Source: Melanocharis versteri
Taxonomy: Eukaryota > Chordata > Aves > Passeriformes > Melanocharitidae
Assembly: GCA_013397845.1 (NCBI GenBank)
Contig: VZTG01007182.1
Span: forward strand, 527,617-591,616
DNA: 64,000 nucleotides
Reading direction: 5' to 3'
Shown piece after piece: positions 53,501 through 62,500 of this stretch (the first letter of the stretch is position 1; the number at the start of each line of letters is the position of its first letter). The position numbers and the translations under genes are program-made. A model generated the notes under the pieces. That model searched no databases. It was not told the DNA's origin and was given only the letters and a program-made list of their open reading frames with translations.

Positions 53501-56500
53501 ACTTTCCCTCTCATCTACCAGAGAGAGCACCAAGGCATGCTTATACCCACTGAAATCAGTGCCTGAAGCCATGAGTAGTCTTCTCATTTTGGCCAGTCTG
53601 TTATTCACCAGTTCCACAGGCTGACAGTGCAGTTCATAGAAAAACTTTAGACACTTCTGTTGAATACCAATATTCAAGAAAATGCCCAATGTATGTGTGC
53701 TTCTTGCATAAACAAGCACAATAAAAATTAGATTGCCAATTCAAAAGAAGTATGACTACAAAGAAATTTTAAAAATTTAAAATTAAATCATCAGGAACTG
53801 AGGAGCTACAAACACTTTATTATTAGTGATAATTTATTGTTTCATAGGGACAAGTCTTGGTGAGTGGAGAAAAAATGGAAGAAACAGATATTGTTGCAAA
53901 AAATGGTCGCATTTATACCCTTGAGGGCGTTCTCATCCCACCCACAATTGTTCCAATCCTACCACATCGGTGTGACGAGACAGGAAGTCAAGTCACAAAG
54001 GTAAGAGAATCACAATGAATCTGTATCTCCAACTCTTCCATACAAGGCATTCCAGCTTCCTCTTTACTTTCTTTGATATCATCCATTTGAAAGAGGTATT
54101 TTTGGAAACTGATATATCAGTGGCCACCAGACTAGCAGTGCTGCAAACAGGGAGCTCCTATGAACACATCCTATACCATTTTAAAAAATCTAGTTGTTAC
54201 ATTAAATCTTTGAAATACGTTGTCTCTCCAGTCCAACTCTTTCCTCCAGTTCCTGAATCCCATCTGGGTATACAAGTACATGGGAATGTACAAGTGTCAT
54301 GTTCTCGGGGAAAACTACTTGTTTGTTAGGGAAACTACTCCAGATCAATATTTTCATTTCTATAAAATATGCAGGGAAAGGAAACCACAAGTTAAAATAT
54401 TAATGTAGTAATTTTATATTTATACATTAGAAACATGTTGTTTTCAGCAGCCACAATTTCCCCTAGCCCTGCTTTCCTCCAGAAGCAAAACTGTTCCTAT
54501 TTAGAAGGGTGGATTTTGACAAACCTTGCTCACTTAGGTAACACAGTACAGGCCTTTATTTGGTAACATTCAGATGTTATTTCTGGTAAGAGGGCTGAGT
54601 GTCAGACCAAACTTTTCACTTGGGGTAAGCACAGCTCCAGGGAGCTGCCTCTGGACCACGTTCAAGCGCATATCTGGGCCAGAAACAGTTCCGGTACAAA
54701 AGGAAAACATTTAATGTCTTAGCTTACAACAGTCCAGAACCACAGCCTGGAAAGAGGCTCCCAGCAGAGCTGGACAGCATCAAAATGTGATGAAGAAAAC
54801 ACTGGCAGTAAAGATCTATTGCCTCTGGCAGCAGCTACAAAGTGCTGTATGTGCCATAGAATTGTAAACCAGGCAGAGCCCCAAGCAGCAATCTCTGATG
54901 CAAAAAGCAATCCACACCCTGAACACTCCAGTAACCCAAATTCCTTACCAAAAACCTACCTAAAAATTTTGTCCAACATCAATCGATCCTAACGCAACAG
55001 ACCAAAAATTACTTAAAGACAAAACAAACACTGTCAGTCACAAAAAATATTCCCCAAATTTAAGTCAGGCACTTCTGTCAGCCTTGAAAGCTTCATGCAT
55101 AGTTAAAAATATAGTTACGTATTCCAAGATTGAAGCAGAGCACTGCTAGCCAGGAAAACACAAGGAGCAATGGCTTTTGCAGTTCTTATTCTGCACCAAG
55201 CATTTCCATCACTCTCAGAAAACAGGAATACCACCAAATAATAATACTACTTGTATTTAAAGAGTTAAAAGACACAAACGTTGTCGGAACTGGTAGGTCT
55301 ACACACTTACAAGAACTGCATCCCCAAAGATGAAACCTTTAGGCTAATGCTCACTTATCCATGTAACCGTTCCCAAATGCTGAAAGCTGCACCTGAGCCT
55401 AACTGAAGGACAATAGGGCTTATTCTTAATGTCACAAAGAGCACAGAAGGGACAACAGGTCCTTAGTACCTGCCTGATGTGTGGACCACAGCCAATTTTG
55501 ATGATCTCTGACAATCGGTGCTCGGAGCACTGAAGGAGCAGCTGACCCCAGCTCCCTGCTCCACCTTCTCCCAGAGATCATCACCCCTGCGGCAGATTCG
55601 ATGGGAGTATGTTTCTGTGCTCCAATTTCTGCAGTGTAAAGGCAGAGTATCAATCTGCTACTGCAATTAGGCAGATCTGACCTCGCCTGGATGTGCAGAT
55701 ACTTTCCTCTGTCCTCTGCTGGGGCGTGGCAGAAAAGATAGACTAGACTCCCATCCTCAGGCAAAGGAGGGAGCAGGTGCACATCAACAGCTGGGACCAC
55801 TCCAGGGGGAGAAAGGGACTGAGTAGGTGACACTGAGTGGCACTGAGCACAAGGAGAGCAGCACCAACAGAAGGAAACATTGCACAAAACAATCAGCCAT
55901 ATTTTTAAGTTCTGAAGGAGCAAAGGTGTACTTCCAGGGATTTTCAGAAACACAAAGAAAGGCAATACCCTATGTCAGCTTCAGACATGACTATGGAGCT
56001 TGTAAAGGAGCTTTTATAGTGTCTAAATGTATTTGCCAAAATACATCTGATGCACAGACTTTTAAAACTTTGTAGAGGTATTGGTACCTCAGCTATTTAC
56101 TACACAAATGCTTTTGTAAGTCTGGTACTTTATTCCTATAAGTCCTGTACAGCATGAGGGACTACTAAATCCGAACCAGTACCTGATTCTTTCCCCACAG
56201 CTCCAGCGATAAATCTGTGGGAGAAGTGCCATAATGCAGGTTTATGGTCTCCTGTCCAATGGCTACAAAACAGAGTCACGTAACACATCAGATGCTGGCT
56301 CTAGGATTTATGCTAACTTGATTGAAAAACAAGACATTAGTAGTCACAAGGACCATAGCTTTGACAAACTCCATATCCGCACTCTGAAAGGTTCAACCTC
56401 TCTGAAGTTATTGCATATTGAGCTTGCAGAGAATTCACCTTTAAAACTGCCAGTGGAGTTTATATCTCCTCAGTAATGTAATTGCCAGCCTCTGTCACCA

Positions 56501-59500
56501 CCACACGGTGGTAAATTAGCTAGTCAGGAAAAGCAACCAAAGGGTGAAGACAAAAAAATACCTATGTACCACTGGATCATAATGGAGTACAAGATCTACA
56601 ATGTGGAAGCAAAGAGTGTTTTTCTCTTTGCCACCTATAGTCAAGACAAATTTCTGTTCACAGTGCCTGCATTCTAGACTCAACTAATCTGTGGTTTTCC
56701 AGGAAGAAATAAAATATTCTCAGAGAAGCTAAGTGTGTAGACTTCACTAGACTCTCAGACAATATTAGTTAACTTATTATACTGAGTTAGGTAGAGGACA
56801 CCACGGCATTCATGCCCCTGTTTTCTTCTGTTGAGGAAGCTTCATGTTCGTTAAAACGAGTGAATGAGGGAAGGAAAAATGGGGATAGAAAGGGGAAGGT
56901 GGAAATGAACAACCATTCTTCAAAAATCAGAGGCAGCACATATAGCCCTGGTGCTGCCATTTGGTTCCAGATTCACACTGTAACACTTAGAAGTCACAGA
57001 ACAGAGGTACTTCGAATTTACAGGGTATGCCGTCCATAAGTATGCGTTTCAGCAGTTGGTATAATGCCTTTTCAAATTCCTGTCCCTGCTGTTTCCATCT
57101 AGGGGGTGTGTGCAGGTTGTTTATCACATGCACTGGCTCCCTGTCCCCAGGATGCACAGCCCATCCAAAGTGACATTTCCCAACAGGCTCACCACTTGTA
57201 CAAAAGGTGCAGGGGGAAGGCATGCCCATATTTTGGTTATTGCTCTCCCAATACAGAGAGCAACAGAACCACATATGAATACAGGAGACTGCATAAAAAT
57301 ACAAATATAGATGGTACTTTCACCCTTTTTTGTCAATGACTGAATTATGTGGTAATTTCAGCATTATTTTGTTTGCTGTTACAAAATTCCCTGTATACTT
57401 CCTAGAAGCTCTTACTTGTTTCTCAGGTGAAGCAAGTTCTATTTCAGCCGAGGAGAGATGTGAGAAATGAGAATCACTATGAGGATGCTTTGAGAGTTAA
57501 TAAACTGAATATGTTTAAAATAGACCTCACATCTGTTAAAAGTTTCCTTTTGATTAAGCATCCTCCCTGAAGTAACAGTCTGCAGACGCAGGTTCAGGAA
57601 GGACTGAAGATCTCCCATCTGCTTTGTATCTAAGAGATGCAAATTTAGCTGCATATTTCTCCACACACAAAATTCAAGTCTAGCTACCACGGGAATTTTT
57701 TCCCCATTTTATAAAAATTCACTGATAGTAGTCCTGTAAATCAGTAGTCAGAAACATTGACAAGGAGGTTCATATTGTGAAAAATACATAATTTAATAAA
57801 ATTTTAAAATGCAATACCAGCAAGGTGCTTTCTGTTCTCCAGGTAAATTATGCTGTGATATTAAGACTGTATCACAGAACTCTGTGTAGCTTAGAAATAC
57901 TGATGCTTCCCTTTCGTGCATGTTCCAGCCTTTCTCAAAACAGAGATGCATTATTGAACACCCAGCCTTTCAAAAAATCTGCTGTGCTAGAGCCTCCAAT
58001 ATAACAGCAAATGTGTAGAATTACAGTTCCTTAAGGTGAAATGTGTGTAAAAGTTTTCCAAAATATTGTCTTATACATGGTGAACTTTTCTTTTGGAGTT
58101 GAGAGATGTTTGGACACGTCCACATAGCTTCCACACAGTTCTACAGCAGGCTGAGAGGAGCTAGTGTACATCTCAGAGGTAAATATCAGGAGAAATCCAG
58201 ATTAGCTGTGATACGTTATTGACAACAGTCCACCCATACTCTGCCATGCAGGAGTTTTCACATAAGGCTCCAAGCCTAGGTGGATTCATTTTCCCACATA
58301 GCTTCATCCCTGAAGAACTGGACAACTCACCCCCTCCTGGTCCCAGCCACTCCTGTCCCAGGATATTGGATAACAATGAGTGGGAAACACTCAATGAGAG
58401 CCATGCCCCAACTGCTGCTTGGCAAGTCTAGTTCTTGCAGAAGTCATTAGCCCCTGAGAAGTACTTACACCCTTCTCTCTTCTGGGGCTGCTAAATAGGC
58501 TTCTGCCCTTCATGAGCACCACTTAGCAACAGGCAGATAAGTCTAAACACTGTAAACTTTGCAAGCCTTTTGCTAATTCCTATTTCTCTTGAATCACACG
58601 TGTGAGTGAATCTTTTCTAATACTCTTTCTCTTTATAAATAAACGGATCAAGAAGCCATTTCACAAATAAAACAACAGATACGACTGAAAAGGCCATTTA
58701 GAACTGCATGGTGGCTAAATCCCACTGTGGTGCAGAGAGGAAGGAGGAAGATCAAAGCAGCATGTCTGGCTGCCACAGCATCTCCCTGGGGTGAAACATC
58801 CTGAGGTTCCTGATCTCAGATGCCGAGGAGACTGCCTGCATCCTCATCGCACTGCACTCCCACTGTCAAATACGAGTGCACACAGTATGGGCACATACAC
58901 ACTGTCACATTCCTAAGTGGGGACAGGATGGGGATTTCTAACACTGGGTCTGATGAGAACAAGGGCAATACCTGGTGGTCTGTGCATCCCCTTATCGAAC
59001 TGTCAACACCCCTCCTGGTTTTTGATGAGGCCATTGCAGAGCTAGTTCTGGTTCAACACAAGGCTTTTCAGAGACAGTTATCCCTACGAGCCTTTCCCAG
59101 AGGGCCAAAAAACAATAACGATCTGGTCCTTGTGCACTGCCTCTTCTCTAAAGCACTGAAAAACCAGGATATTTTCTTTATTTCACAGGAACCAAAGTGT
59201 TGCAAAGGCTTCTTTGGCCCTGAGTGCAGACCATGTCCAGGAGGTTTCTCCAAACCCTGCTCAGGAAATGGGCAGGTAAGCAGACTATCCAGCAGCACCC
59301 TGCACTCCACGGGGGGGAAGGATGAGCTGTGTCCCAAAAGTCCCTGGAGCGTTTCTGCACAGCAGGAATGTTGGGCTCCACAAGAGCTGCCCCCTTCATC
59401 TGAGTCCAGTGATGGCTGAGAATTTCAGGTTCAGTTATAGGTAAGACAGAAAACGAATCTATCACCTCTCAGATGTCCAAATTGCAGATTTCTAGGGTTC

Positions 59501-62500
59501 CAACACACAGCACACAGGCAAGGCTGAGTAGCCCATTCTCATGCTTTTAATTTGCACAGCACAGAGTAATGACCCAGCTCACTATTCTCACGTAAAAACT
59601 GCAAAGAAAGGTAGAATATATAGCAGCAAAGAAAAAGCACAAGGAAAATTTTTGCTTTGGAACATCTTTTTCAGCAAAGCTAGGGTTCTTCCTGAGGGTC
59701 TGTCAAAGTCACAAAATGTGGACAGGCATATAGTGTCCTTTCTGGAGAAAGAGTAAAGGCTTGTTTGAATTCATACCTATCACCTCCCTTCCGTATCACA
59801 GTGTATGGATGGCCTGGATGGAAATGGCACCTGTGTTTGCTCTGAGGCATTTCAAGGCTTGAGCTGCCAGTTCTGCTCAGACCCTGGCAAATACGGACCT
59901 CAGTGTGACAAAGGTAAGTGCAGCTGTACAGCCTCAGCATGAGAGCATGGGCTGTTCCTTTTGGACCCCAGTAATGTTCAGGTAGGAGTTAACTGGTTGC
60001 TAAACAGTCCCTGTGGAAGATGAGCAAGATGTTCCTGTGGTATTTTCATTTCTTATTTCAGAGGGACACATCATAAGCCCAGGGTCAGTGTAAATACTCT
60101 AAATTACTTTTTGCAGGGGACATAGCTTATTTTATACTCATCTATAGTTCTTTTGATCTCTGTCTCCCTCAAATAATTGAAAAGAAAATCTTTGCTATTC
60201 TCTTCCCTCCCATCTGCTATTCCCCACAACAGAACAAATTCTGCCTGCAATGACAAACGTATGTAATCTAAGAACATCTAGATCTATAAACAGGTCGTGT
60301 TTAGGCCACTTAACCATCCCTTACTGAATAATTTCCGATCTACTTTATAGTTTATAGTTCTGCACTGACAGATTTAATCCTACTGAGCCAAACCATAATA
60401 CATTTGTGAGTCTACAGAATATACAACATCAAACATACATACATTCCTCATGTACAAAACCATGTTTAGTCCTTTTTGTTATGAAACAGCCTGCCATTCA
60501 TGAAGCACAGCTCACTTGAAGACCCAGAGGTTCAATTTGAAATTAATTGATAAGTGAACTGTAAAAATACCACAGGTTTTAAATAGTTACCCATACAACA
60601 TACACAAAAAGACAAGTCTATGATTAACAAAGTCCCCCATCAAAGTGAGATTAAAAAACACACAAGTTTAGATTCTCTGAGAAAATAGGGAGAGCTGATT
60701 TATAAGAAACGCTATGTAAGGATAAATGCCTTTTTCCACCACTGAATTGCACACTGTAATTTCTCTCTGGTAGAGTGCCTCTGCGTTTATGGGCAGTGCA
60801 ATAACCGAATAGACAGTGATGGGACCTGTCTTCCTGGATCCTGCAAAGCTGGATACACTGGGAAACTCTGTGAGGAGCAGATCGTTCCCTGTGAGCCCTC
60901 CCTACAGCTCTGCCATGCACATGCAGACTGTCAGCTTAGCGATGGCACAGTGAGGTAAGTCAGTAACTTGCATCAAATTAATATTCACCATGCTGCAGCC
61001 CTTTCCCATCTGCCTGACCAAAACAATCCCTGGCAGCAGTGCACAAACAGCAGCCACTGCAATCCTGCTGTGCAGCAAATAAGCATAATCATGCACCACA
61101 TCAGCCCTGAGTTGCAAGATAATAATTACAAGTTCTCAATACCCTGTACCTTATATATTTAACACTGAAAGATAGTTGCATATAGATCTGATCCTTGATT
61201 AAAAGCCTCCCTTCCTACCAACATCTACAGAGGCTTTTAGGAACTCCTTATTTCTAACCATCCCTTAGTGATTTAGGAGTTTAAGTCTTGCTGAAAAGGA
61301 ATGAAATTCTCAACAGTTTGGGGGCAGATATCTCACTCTGGTCAGCTCAGGTAAGTTTTGCAAGCCACAACACTGCAGACTTCAGCACAGGTTCCCCAGC
61401 CCTGCCAGGGCTGGTCACAAAACTGTTACTGCTTCAGCTGCCTTGCACTTGCCTCAAGCTCACCTTCACACACAGCAAGTTTGGCTCTTGCCGCAGTGTA
61501 TCCATAATGAGTCACGACAAAGAACAATGGGGGATGCTGCAGAACCTGAGAGCTTCAGTAATTCTCTCCAATATAGGTTAATCCTGGGGAGGGACCCAGG
61601 GAAGCAGGGGGGCTCATTGTCTTGCACATATTTCAGGGAGAGAGCCATCTTCTGTGTCACTGAAAGAGAGCATAGCCAGCCCATAAATAATTTAGAGCTG
61701 TTAGCTCAACTTCGCAGTGATAACATCAGCTCAGAATTAATTTCCCTCCCCGTCTCATACACAGAGAGCAGATCCCTGATTTGACTCAATTAACCCAGTC
61801 AACATTCTGGAAAAAAAACCCATAATGTACACGTTTGAGCTACTTGCATCACAAATCCAAGGTTACTGATTTTAAGCTGCCTATAAATAGCACGTTGCAG
61901 TGGAAAACAATCACTTTACTTTAGAGCTGTCCTGTCACGTGTAACGCCTCCTTCCTCCTCTTGTCTCTGTAGCTGTGTTTGCAAACCTGGCTATGAGGGA
62001 GATGGCTTGAGCTGCAGCAAGGTTGATCCTTGTGCTGCTTTAAACCCTGGTGGCTGCAATATCAATGTAAGTACATGCTTTTCCCACAGAAAGGTAAGCA
62101 AAGGGAAAGCTTTGGCCAGAAACTTTTGCAGAAGAGTCACAGATTTCATTGGAGTTCCAGGCCCTTTCCCCAGATACCACTATAGAGCTTAGAAAAGCCT
62201 TATGGCTAAAGCCAGATGTCCCCTAAGAGTCCTGAATGGCTGCCTCTGCATCTCCCCCAGGCTGAGTGCATTCAGACGGGCCCAGGGGAGCACAGGTGCG
62301 TTTGCCAGGCAGGATGGACAGGCGATGGAAGGGACTGCTCAGCCATCAACAGCTGCCTGCTGCCCAGCACGGCGCGGTGCCATGAGAATGCCACCTGCAT
62401 AGACGTTGGGCCAGGTCAGGTAGGTCCTCGCATTCCATGTCACTTTCAGTGCGCGTCCTCAACCATTTACCTCTGCCAGAGCTTGGGCTTCCTACCCTGT

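Noticed and set aside
55432..55965. 177-codon minus frame inside STAB2 intron 18
   Set aside because: No domain, antisense inside an intron, looks like chance.
57640..57700. Another C-x3-C peptide in intron 19, considered as the missing exon
   Set aside because: Wrong flanking residues and no compatible donor.
58805..58870. A C-x3-C peptide after a possible acceptor, considered as the missing STAB2 exon
   Set aside because: It lacks the glycine before the first cysteine, has no phase-0 donor and does not resemble the human segment.
58820..59188. Upstream part of the 199-codon plus frame ending in exon 20
   Set aside because: It is intron read-through; a clean polypyrimidine tract and AG just before EPKCC mark the true exon start at 59189.
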